Origin: Chitinophagaceae bacterium
Lineage (GTDB): Bacteria > Bacteroidota > Bacteroidia > Chitinophagales > Chitinophagaceae
Length of the DNA: 5,283 nucleotides
Direction of reading: 5' to 3'
NCBI GenBank assembly: GCA_003135585.1
Contig: PLCH01000208.1
Span: 518-5,800 of the forward strand
Shown here: piece after piece, positions 1 through 5,283 of the stretch
Layout: every line of letters starts with the position of its first letter
How positions within the stretch are numbered: the first letter of the stretch is position 1
The notes under the pieces: generated by a model
Told to the model about the DNA's origin: nothing
Database searches by the model: none
What the model saw: only the letters and a program-made list of their open reading frames with translations
Made by a program: the position numbers and the translations under genes

Positions 1-1
1 A

Positions 2-1900
2 ACCGTAAAAGACGAGGTATGGAAACAGTTTATTGAGGAATCTGTGATGTCCGGAGTCTACGAACAGGTGGGAATTGAAATAAGTGATAAGGAATTAAAT
101 GATATGCTGGTTGGTCCCAATGCCATTCCTGAAATAAGACAATCCTTCACTGATCCCAAGACAGGGATATTTGATGGGCAGGCCGCAGCAGCTACCATCA
201 ACCAATTAAGAACCATTTATAAAACCAATAAAAAAACCGATAAGAACTATGAAGAGGCAAAAAAATTTTTTGAAGATGGTATTCCACAAATAATCAAGCT
301 AAGGGAAAGAGAGAAATATATTTCTTTGATAGCCAACAGTGGATATGTACCCAAATGGATGGTCGAAAAAACGATATCTGATAATAGTCAGATTGCTTCA
401 ATCCAATTTGTCAATACTCCTTATTCTACGATCCCGGACAGCGCGGTCAAGGTAACTGACGATGAAATAAAAGAATACGTAGACAAACATAGGGACCAGT
501 ACAAGCAGGAAGAAACCAGGAGCATAGCTTATGTCGCTTTTAATGCAGGGCCGACCTCGGTTGATAGTGCGAGGGTTCTCGACCAGGTGCTGAAACTAAG
601 AAATGAGTTTGCCTCTGCCCCGGATCCTGAAGCTTTTATGGCTCACAATGGATCAGAGATTTCTTACAATGATGCATATACGCCATTATCAAAAATGCAG
701 ATACCCCATAAGGATTCCATAGTAGCACTGCCAAAGGGTGGAATATTCGGTCCCTATCTTGATGTAAATAATTATGTGGTGGCGAAAAAAATAGATGAAA
801 AATCAATGCCAGATTCCGTGAGGGCCCGCCATATATTAATTGCTACCGTCGACCCCAAAACAGGCCAGCCGATTATGGAGGATAGCCTAGCCAAGAAGAA
901 AATAGATAGCATAAGAATGTTAATTGAGAAGGGTGCCAGGTTTGACAGTCTTGCGGTAAGATTCTCAGACGACCCTTCAAGCAAGGAAAAAGGCGGCGAT
1001 CTTGGTTATTTCCCCGCTGGTATGATGATAAAGGAATTCAATGATTTTAGTTTAAATGGAAAGAAAGGTGAAAAAAAAGTGGTAAAAACCCAATTCGGGT
1101 ATCATTATATTGAAATTCTCGATCAAAAGGGATTCGAACCAGCCTATAACATTGCCTATTTGGCAAAAAAAATAGAACCCAGCCAGGAAACAGATCAAAA
1201 TGCTTCCGGGTTGGCCAACCAGTTTGCTGGCGAAAGCCGCAATGAAAAGGCATTTGAAGCAAATGTCCTTAAGAATAACCTACAAAAGCTGCTGGCACTA
1301 GATATTCAGCCTACTGATAATTCGATACAGGGACTGGGCCTGAATCGTCAACTGGTTCGCTGGATTTATGAGGCTGAGCCCGGAGATGTATCAGAACCCT
1401 TTAATGTTGGTGACAAGTATGTGGTGGCCATGCTGACCGAGGTCAACCATGCAGGCACCATGAGCGTGGCAAAGGCAAGGCCTCTGGTAGAACCCATTTT
1501 GCGTAATCAGAAGAAAGCCGACCAAATTATTAAAAAAATAGGAAATGCTCCCGTATCGCTGGAAGCAGTTGCTATTGCGACAGGACAACAGCTTCAAAAA
1601 GCAGACAGCATTGGTTTCAATTCTCCCTATATTCCAAATCTCGGCCAGGAATCAAAGGTGGTTGGTGCTGCATTTAATAAACAATGGCTGGGAAAACCCT
1701 GTTCTCCTGCCATCGCAGGCAATAGCGGGGTATTTGTTATTAAATTGGAAAATGTTATTGCAAAACCAAATTTCAATGGGGATATTGAGCAAATGCGAAG
1801 GAGCCAGCAGCAAATGCAACAATCCCTTGCCCAACGCCAAGCCGTCGAAGTTTTGAAAAAAACGGCAACCATCAAAGATAACCGCGCTAAATTTCTCTAA
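2..1900 (+). CDS. ppiD: PpiD-like peptidylprolyl cis-trans isomerase / periplasmic foldase, 5'-truncated by the window edge
   Basis: The frame is open from base 2, so the GTG at 44 and ATG at 47 are internal and the true start lies left of the window. About 632 codons are visible. The missing part should be the cytoplasmic tip, the single membrane anchor and the start of the SurA-like N-domain (perhaps 70-90 residues, inferred from family length). Counting from base 2, residues 1 to ~130 are the SurA_N-type chaperone region (VWKQFIEESV, then a FTDPKTGIFD loop). Residues ~273-376 are a parvulin domain with RHILIAT (His codon at 830), FSDDPSSKEKGGDLGYF and FGYHYIEI (His codon at 1103), so the catalytic histidine pair is kept. 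A degenerate parvulin-like and C-terminal chaperone segment follows (~385-600), ending in a Gln-rich helix. Family role: folding of exported and outer-membrane proteins at the periplasmic face of the inner membrane. The C-terminus is complete, stopping with TAA at 1898-1900. Confidence 0.93.
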   Translation, partial: TVKDEVWKQFIEESVMSGVYEQVGIEISDKELNDMLVGPNAIPEIRQSFTDPKTGIFDGQAAAATINQLRTIYKTNKKTDKNYEEAKKFFEDGIPQIIKLREREKYISLIANSGYVPKWMVEKTISDNSQIASIQFVNTPYSTIPDSAVKVTDDEIKEYVDKHRDQYKQEETRSIAYVAFNAGPTSVDSARVLDQVLKLRNEFASAPDPEAFMAHNGSEISYNDAYTPLSKMQIPHKDSIVALPKGGIFGPYLDVNNYVVAKKIDEKSMPDSVRARHILIATVDPKTGQPIMEDSLAKKKIDSIRMLIEKGARFDSLAVRFSDDPSSKEKGGDLGYFPAGMMIKEFNDFSLNGKKGEKKVVKTQFGYHYIEILDQKGFEPAYNIAYLAKKIEPSQETDQNASGLANQFAGESRNEKAFEANVLKNNLQKLLALDIQPTDNSIQGLGLNRQLVRWIYEAEPGDVSEPFNVGDKYVVAMLTEVNHAGTMSVAKARPLVEPILRNQKKADQIIKKIGNAPVSLEAVAIATGQQLQKADSIGFNSPYIPNLGQESKVVGAAFNKQWLGKPCSPAIAGNSGVFVIKLENVIAKPNFNGDIEQMRRSQQQMQQSLAQRQAVEVLKKTATIKDNRAKFL

Positions 1901-1931
1901 TTATTTTTTTAGCCTTTTTTTGTTAGTTCCT

Positions 1932-1964
1932 TCTGGAAAAACAAACTTTTGCGCGGTACCTTTG
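1932..1964 (+). promoter_or_regulatory. Bacteroidota-type sigma-A promoter for the DUF2480 gene
   Basis: TACCTTTG at 1957-1964 is an exact match to the phylum's -7 consensus TAnnTTTG. A weak -33 element, TCTG (consensus TTTG), lies at 1932-1935, 21 bases upstream. Transcription should begin a few bases past 1964, leaving a leader of only about 15 bases before the ATG at 1985, with no Shine-Dalgarno sequence, as is normal in this phylum. This makes the DUF2480 gene its own transcription unit rather than a tail of ppiD. The -7 element is seen directly; the start site is inferred. Confidence 0.6.
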
Positions 1965-1984
1965 TATCCATAGTAAATTAAAGC

Positions 1985-2491
1985 ATGGATGAGGAAATGA
2001 TAAATAAAGTTGCAGTTAGTTCGCTGGAGACCATCGATCTGGCAAGCTATTACCCAAAGGAGGAGATTGCGGTTTTCGATCTGAAACCGTATTTATTTAT
2101 GGAACTCATTCTAAAGGAAAAAGATTTCCGGGCAGCCCTGCATCTCACGGATTGGACAAATTACCTTCATAAAATAGTAGCGGTTACCTGCACTGCGGAT
2201 GCCATCATACCGGTATGGGCCTATATGCTGGTGGCCTCTTATTTACAACCGGTAGCCACGGAGATTATAATGGGGGATGAGAAAAATGCAGTGAGGCAGA
2301 TATTATTGAAACGCATTGAGGCAATTGATGTGGAGGAATATAAGGATAAAAGAGTCGTGATAAAAGGATGTGGTGATTTACCGATTGGCGAATTTGCCTA
2401 TATGGAAATCACCCGGAAACTGCGACCTGTAACCCGGAGTATCATGTATGGCGAACCCTGCAGCACAGTTCCCATTTTCAAAAGAAAATAG
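1985..2491 (+). CDS. DUF2480 family protein (function unknown)
   Basis: A 168-residue soluble protein with no signal peptide or membrane segment, recognised as DUF2480 from its conserved blocks: VTCTADAIIPVWAYMLV (67-83), VIKGCGDLP (125-133), FAYMEITRKL (137-146) and MYGEPCSTVP (154-163). The length is normal for the family. The ATG at 1985 fits the usual N-terminus (acidic residues, then INKVA) and lies ~20 bases past a promoter; the ATG at 1997 is a possible alternative. Cysteines 69, 129 and 159 all sit in the conserved blocks, which suggests a metal or redox role, but that is inference. From memory, family members often lie near suf Fe-S assembly genes in other Bacteroidota; no suf gene is visible here. 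It is monocistronic, bounded by its own promoter and terminator. Family assignment is firm; biochemical function is unknown. Confidence 0.9.
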   Translation: MDEEMINKVAVSSLETIDLASYYPKEEIAVFDLKPYLFMELILKEKDFRAALHLTDWTNYLHKIVAVTCTADAIIPVWAYMLVASYLQPVATEIIMGDEKNAVRQILLKRIEAIDVEEYKDKRVVIKGCGDLPIGEFAYMEITRKLRPVTRSIMYGEPCSTVPIFKRK

Positions 2492-2498
2492 TTTTTTT

Positions 2499-2527
2499 AA
2501 ACCGGCCGATTTCGCGTCGGTTTTTTT
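2499..2527 (+). terminator. Intrinsic terminator after the DUF2480 gene
   Basis: AAACCG (2499-2504) pairs with CGGTTT (2518-2523). The stem continues inward with a G·T pair, C-G, one bulged C, then C-G and G-C around an ATTT loop. It is followed by a run of seven T (2521-2527), partly shared with the stem. It begins 7 bases after the TAG stop. There is no matching T-run for the minus strand, so it acts rightward only. It should insulate the cyd relic downstream from DUF2480 transcription. Confidence 0.85.
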
Positions 2528-2562
2528 GTGATCCGCAGAAATAAAACCGTTCTTTTATTAAG

Positions 2563-2813
2563 GTGAAGGTATTAGCAAGGATACAATTTGCCTTTACAAT
2601 AGGGTTTCCTTACATCTGTCCACCTCTGAGCATTGGGCTGGGTCTTATCCTTGTCATTGCCGAAGGGCTTTGTCTGTAAACCCCAATAAGATATTTGAAC
2701 AAGCCACCCGGATCTGGATAAGGATATTTGCTCTCCTATTCGGCATTGGCATCGGCACAGGTATTATTATGGAGTTTGAATTTGGAACTAACTGGGCCAC
2801 CTACTCGAGGTAT
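2563..2813 (+). pseudogene. cydA: cydA remnant: N-terminal part of cytochrome bd quinol oxidase subunit I, broken
   Basis: Reading from GTG 2563 gives 38 residues including [20 protein letters not shown] and [13 protein letters not shown], the first transmembrane helix of CydA. An in-frame TAA follows at 2677-2679. Shifting by one base (frame from 2685) gives [19 protein letters not shown], then [19 protein letters not shown], the next CydA block, ending at TGA 2814. Three lesions are visible: the near-invariant FHY motif reads FPY, losing the histidine that ligates a high-spin haem (His19 in E. coli CydA); a nonsense codon; and a one-base deletion near 2680-2684. About 80 of the family's usual 440-525 residues remain. 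The rest of cydA is missing, and CydB sequence follows at once. The intact gene would be the quinol-oxidising, haem-carrying subunit of a high-affinity terminal oxidase in the inner membrane. No convincing promoter was seen in 2528-2562. Confidence 0.88.
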
Positions 2814-3121
2814 TGATGATACTGGCCATTGCGAACATTCCCAGGCAAATAAAGAGGGGAAAATACTGGTATGCTTTTTTGAGTTCATCAACTACAATAG
2901 CCTTATTACTGATCATGGTCGCTATAGAAGTATTCCCTTATTTATTATATTCTCCAATTTCCCCCGCCAATAGCTTAACGGTTTACAATGGTGCTTCTTC
3001 CCCCAAAACATTAAGGATATTATTGGTTTTTGCATTGATTGGTACCCCGCTCGCTGGTATGTACACAACATTTTTATTTTGGACCTTTAAAGGAAAAGTA
3101 AAGCCGGAGGAGAGGAGTTAC
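2814..3121 (+). pseudogene. cydB: cydB remnant: C-terminal ~100 residues of cytochrome bd oxidase subunit II
   Basis: The frame through ATG 2816 reads MILAIANIPRQIKRGKYWYAF, a transmembrane stretch (SSSTTIALLLIMVAIEVF), YNGASSPKTLRILLVFALIG, a TM ending MYTTFLFWTFKGKVK, and PEERSY. This matches the last part of CydB, whose usual C-terminus in the phylum is close to GKVKLDEHSY. About 240 N-terminal residues are missing. It lies out of frame with the cydA fragment, whose TGA falls at the join, so no CydA-CydB fusion protein is made. The normal stop after SY is gone: the frame reads on for 25 more codons, into the next gene, to TGA 3197-3199. The ~100 remaining codons are otherwise free of stops, which suggests a fairly recent event or chance. 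A start at TTG 2813 or ATG 2816 could in principle make a 2-TM fragment, but it could carry no haem or oxidase function. Confidence 0.86.
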
Positions 3122-3143
3122 AGAAAAATAAAATTAAGTTATC

Positions 3144-3590
3144 ATGGAGATAAAGAAAATAACGGCCCAAGATTTGCCGCAGTTGTCGGTTCTATTTGAC
3201 CAGTACAGGATCTTTTATAAGAATCCGTCCGATGTAAAAGGAGCTGAAATTTTTTTAAAGGAGAGATTACTAAAAGGCGAATCCGTAATTTATGTTGCGG
3301 TTATTGATAAGGAGCTTGTAGGGTTTACACAGTTGTATCCCCAATTTTCCAGCGCGCGAATGAAACGAATCTGGTTGTTAAATGATTTGTATGTTTTACC
3401 GTCCTGGAGGAACAAAGGCATTTCAAAGAAACTGATTGATGCCGCAAAACAATTGGCAAAACTTACAAATGCCGCCGGCATATTGCTGGAAACAGAAAAA
3501 GAAAACAAAATAGGCAATCAGTTATATCCTTCTTCGGGATTTGGCCTGTACGACAAAACCAATTTTTATTTTTGGGACAACCCGGAATAA
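3144..3590 (+). CDS. GNAT family N-acetyltransferase
   Basis: A 148-residue protein of typical single-domain GNAT length. Residues 1-20 form the first strand and helix (MEIKKITAQDLPQLSVLF). Residues ~48-64 are strands 2-3 (VIYVAVIDKELVGFTQL). Residues 76-96 hold strand 4 and the acetyl-CoA pyrophosphate loop (WLLNDLYVLPSWRN, then KGISKK), a fit to R/QxxGxG/A with serine at the last position. ILLETEKENKIGNQLYPSSG at 113-132 is the usual motif B with Asn, Tyr and Gly. It likely transfers acetyl from acetyl-CoA to an amine in the cytoplasm; the substrate (small molecule, antibiotic or protein N-terminus) cannot be read from sequence. The ATG at 3144 gives the expected N-terminus but overlaps the read-through end of the cydB relic. 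No good promoter was found just upstream, so it may originally have been transcribed with cydAB. It converges on mgtE with a 41-base gap. Confidence 0.88.
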   Translation: MEIKKITAQDLPQLSVLFDQYRIFYKNPSDVKGAEIFLKERLLKGESVIYVAVIDKELVGFTQLYPQFSSARMKRIWLLNDLYVLPSWRNKGISKKLIDAAKQLAKLTNAAGILLETEKENKIGNQLYPSSGFGLYDKTNFYFWDNPE

Positions 3591-3631
3591 ATATTTTTTT
3601 TATCCTTCCGACTCCTGGATTCCAGAAATAG

Positions 3632-4999
3632 TCACAGCAGTTTTCCCCTCATGATAATAAAGGCTACTGAAAAGTAGATGATGATCCCCGTTACATCGAC
3701 CAGGGTAGCCACAAAAGGCGCAGAGGACGCAGCCGGATCTGCCCCAAGCTTTTTCATTATTAGCGGAAGCATGGATCCCGAAATGGTCCCCCACATAACC
3801 ACCCCGATCAGGGCAAATAAAATCGTAGACGCCACCAAAATCCAATGTTCTCCATAATCATGGAAGCCAAATTGCTGCCATAATAAAATCCGCAAAAAAC
3901 CAACAAGTCCAAGTACGGTGCCCAATAAAAGGCCGGAAAATATTTCTTTGCGTATGACATACCACCAGTCTCTGAAACCGATCTCGCCAAGCGCCATAGC
4001 CCTAATAATGATGGAAGAAGCCTGAGACCCCGAATTGCCGCCGCTGGATATTATCAGGGGGATGAACAGCGCTAAAACAACTGCCGCCTTGATCTCTCCC
4101 TCAAAATGACCCATGGCGGTCGCCGTTAGCATTTCCCCGAAAAACAATATAATCAGCCAACCGGCTCTTTTCCGGATAAGACTCAGGAAGGGAATGGTTG
4201 TATAGGGTTCTTCCAATGCCTCAGAACCCCCAATTTTTTGTATTTCGCTGGTGTTTTCTTTTTCCGCTAAGCGCAATACATCATCCAGCGTAACGATACC
4301 GAGCAGTACAGCATTGTCATTGGTTACCGGTAGCGCAAATCGGCTGTTGTTACGGAATATCCGGATCGCCTCCTTCTGGGGATGGGTAACCCCAAGAGAG
4401 ATAAACTGATAGTCTATAAGCTGTTCAACGGAAGTTTCAGGCTCAACCACCAGAAACTCCTTGATGTTGATATCATCGATCAGTTTCCCATCGTCGTCCA
4501 CAACGAAAATAAAATTGAGTGTTTCAGTTGCCTGCCCCAAGCGTTTTATTATGGATAATACCTCTCCTACTGTATTTGTTTTTTTTATAGCTACATAATC
4601 GGGAGACATCAGCCTGCCAACGGAATCTTCCGGATAACCCAGCAGTTCCAGTGTTTCCGCCCTTGTTTCAGGACTTAATACTTTTAGCAATTCCTTTACT
4701 GCGTTTCCCGGCAGGAGGGAAAGGAAAGCAGTACGGTCATCGGGTTGCAGGTTATTCAGCAATTCGGCAGCTTTTTCATCCGGCAGGGATTTTATAATGA
4801 TCTCCTGTTTCTTTTTTCTCAAAAATTTAAAGGCCCTGGCAGCATGTGTTGGATCAAGATGCTGAAACAATTTGACGGCCCAGTTGGTGTACCGGTTGGT
4901 AAATTCCACGATATCCCTTGAGGATAACTTGTTCAGCTTTACAAAATCGGCTATACGGTTGTTTTGCAAAAGGTTCTTGATATCATTCAGATTAAGCAT
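3632..4999 (-). CDS. mgtE: Magnesium transporter MgtE
   Basis: A 455-residue protein with the full MgtE architecture and normal length. Residues ~1-125 are the helical MgtE N superhelix (DPTHAARAFKFL, LPDEKAAELLNNLQPDDRT). Residues ~130-255 are a CBS pair that begins GRLMSPDYVAIKK and includes FVVDDDGKLI and LLGIVTLDDVLRLAEKE. A connecting helix leads to five transmembrane segments (~278-450). The membrane signature PLIISSGGNSGSQASSIIIR (314-333) and DPAASSAPFVATLVDVTG (421-438) are intact; Asp435 corresponds to the conserved pore aspartate. Family role: an inner-membrane homodimeric Mg2+ channel gated by cytosolic Mg2+ bound between the N and CBS domains. The ATG at 4999 fits the family N-terminus. 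The leader appears short, with no room for an M-box riboswitch, so control is probably through the protein's own Mg2+ gating. No clear terminator was seen between it and the convergent GNAT gene. Confidence 0.95.
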   Translation of the reverse strand: MLNLNDIKNLLQNNRIADFVKLNKLSSRDIVEFTNRYTNWAVKLFQHLDPTHAARAFKFLRKKKQEIIIKSLPDEKAAELLNNLQPDDRTAFLSLLPGNAVKELLKVLSPETRAETLELLGYPEDSVGRLMSPDYVAIKKTNTVGEVLSIIKRLGQATETLNFIFVVDDDGKLIDDINIKEFLVVEPETSVEQLIDYQFISLGVTHPQKEAIRIFRNNSRFALPVTNDNAVLLGIVTLDDVLRLAEKENTSEIQKIGGSEALEEPYTTIPFLSLIRKRAGWLIILFFGEMLTATAMGHFEGEIKAAVVLALFIPLIISSGGNSGSQASSIIIRAMALGEIGFRDWWYVIRKEIFSGLLLGTVLGLVGFLRILLWQQFGFHDYGEHWILVASTILFALIGVVMWGTISGSMLPLIMKKLGADPAASSAPFVATLVDVTGIIIYFSVAFIIMRGKLL

Positions 5000-5022
5000 A
5001 ACAAGTCATTATTTAGCGTACG

Positions 5023-5054
5023 CAAATTTCCTGATAATATGATTAAGGAAAAAA
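5023..5054 (-). promoter_or_regulatory. Candidate Bacteroidota promoter for mgtE
   Basis: On the minus strand GAAATTTG (5030-5023) matches TAnnTTTG at all but the first base. A T-run (5054-5049) sits about 18-20 bases further upstream, where a TTTG -33 box would lie. Transcription would then start roughly 10-20 bases before the mgtE ATG. GCGTACGC, a perfect 8-base palindrome at 5016-5023, abuts the -7 element on its downstream side and could be chance or a small operator. This is a weak match in A/T-rich DNA. Confidence 0.35.
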
Positions 5055-5282
5055 TTAAGAATGAAGAATATAAACCTCCCCCATCTTATTTCCTGAACCG
5101 CTCCCAATGATGCTGTTGCTGTTATTTGCGTGAAATTTGTAGCCTGCCCGTCGATTATTTTGAGGAAGGTTGTCAATGATTCTTTTGAACGGGAACGATG
5201 GCCCCTCACAAAAAATAATTTCCTGGGCTTCCTGAAGATTGTTCACAATGAGCTTTTTTATGGATAAGAGAATGGTACTTAC
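5055..5282 (-). CDS. Possible C-terminal end of an unidentified protein, running off the right edge
   Basis: The minus-strand frame is open from the right edge to TAA at 5057-5055, giving 75 codons (from VSTILLSIKKLIVNNLQEAQ to the C-terminal NKMGEVYILHS). If real, the gene starts outside the window, and the internal GTG at 5246 is not its start. First codon positions are purine-rich, as in coding DNA, and the stop lies 55 bases upstream of the mgtE ATG on the same strand, a plausible gene spacing. Against it: 75 open codons can arise by chance, a second frame over much of the same stretch is also open (5209-5009), and I recognise no family. No membrane segment or catalytic motif is clear. 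If the frame is spurious, 5000-5283 is intergenic. Confidence 0.4.
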   Translation of the reverse strand, partial: VSTILLSIKKLIVNNLQEAQEIIFCEGPSFPFKRIIDNLPQNNRRAGYKFHANNSNSIIGSGSGNKMGEVYILHS

Positions 5283-5283
5283 C

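Noticed and set aside
1919..1945. Imperfect hairpin (TTTGTT...AACAAA) after ppiD as a terminator
   Set aside because: The stem is A/T-rich with a bulge, and no T-run follows it. The T-runs at 1903-1921 lie before it. It also overlaps the DUF2480 promoter region, so it is not a supported terminator.
2728..2973. Plus-strand open frame of 81 codons as a small gene
   Set aside because: It runs out of frame across the cydA and cydB fragments, and its translation resembles nothing, whereas the neighbouring frames match CydA and CydB.
3106..3118. GGAGGAGAGGAG as a Shine-Dalgarno site for the GNAT gene
   Set aside because: It is nearly 30 bases upstream of the ATG, too far to act, and is explained as the codons for the CydB C-terminal EERS. 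Bacteroidota rarely use Shine-Dalgarno pairing.
3614..3624. Palindrome CTGGATTCCAG between the convergent GNAT and mgtE genes as a shared terminator
   Set aside because: The usable stem is only 4 bp around a 3-base loop. The T-run at 3595-3601 lies on the wrong side for the plus strand, and the minus strand has A, not T, after it.
5000..5054. Magnesium (M-box or similar) riboswitch in the mgtE leader
   Set aside because: The likely transcript leader is only about 10-20 bases and shows no extended stems, so there is no room for a riboswitch.
5009..5209. Minus-strand 66-codon frame upstream of mgtE
   Set aside because: It overlaps the mgtE candidate promoter and the other open frame, starts with GTG in no clear context, and has low-complexity A/T-driven hydrophobic content near its end.

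Overview
The window looks like ordinary chromosomal DNA from a member of the Bacteroidota, most likely near the Chitinophagaceae. The reasons are a long Bacteroidota-style PpiD foldase, a DUF2480 protein (a family I know only from this phylum), a promoter matching the phylum's TAnnTTTG -7 element, no Shine-Dalgarno sequences at good spacing, and moderate GC with A/T-rich gaps. No mobile element, CRISPR array, tRNA or rRNA was seen.

Layout, left to right. Bases 2-1900 (+) are the 5'-truncated ppiD, a periplasmic parvulin-type chaperone. After an 84-base gap holding a good Bacteroidota promoter comes a DUF2480 gene (1985-2491, +), closed by a clear intrinsic terminator (2499-2527). Bases 2528-3143 contain no intact gene. 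They hold the wreck of a cytochrome bd oxidase operon: about 80 codons of the CydA N-terminus (2563-2813, with a lost haem-ligand histidine, an in-frame stop and a frameshift) joined directly to the last ~100 codons of CydB (2814-3121). A GNAT acetyltransferase follows (3144-3590, +). It converges with mgtE, a CBS-domain magnesium transporter/channel (4999-3632, -). Upstream of mgtE lies a candidate promoter and an unidentified open frame running off the right edge (5282-5055, -, low confidence).

The genes do not form one pathway: envelope protein folding, a possible Fe-S-linked unknown, a dead respiratory oxidase, an acetyltransferase and Mg2+ transport. The most informative feature is the cydA'-'cydB deletion relic, which is easily missed because its longest open frame looks like a small hypothetical membrane protein. 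I found no convincing new multi-gene system.
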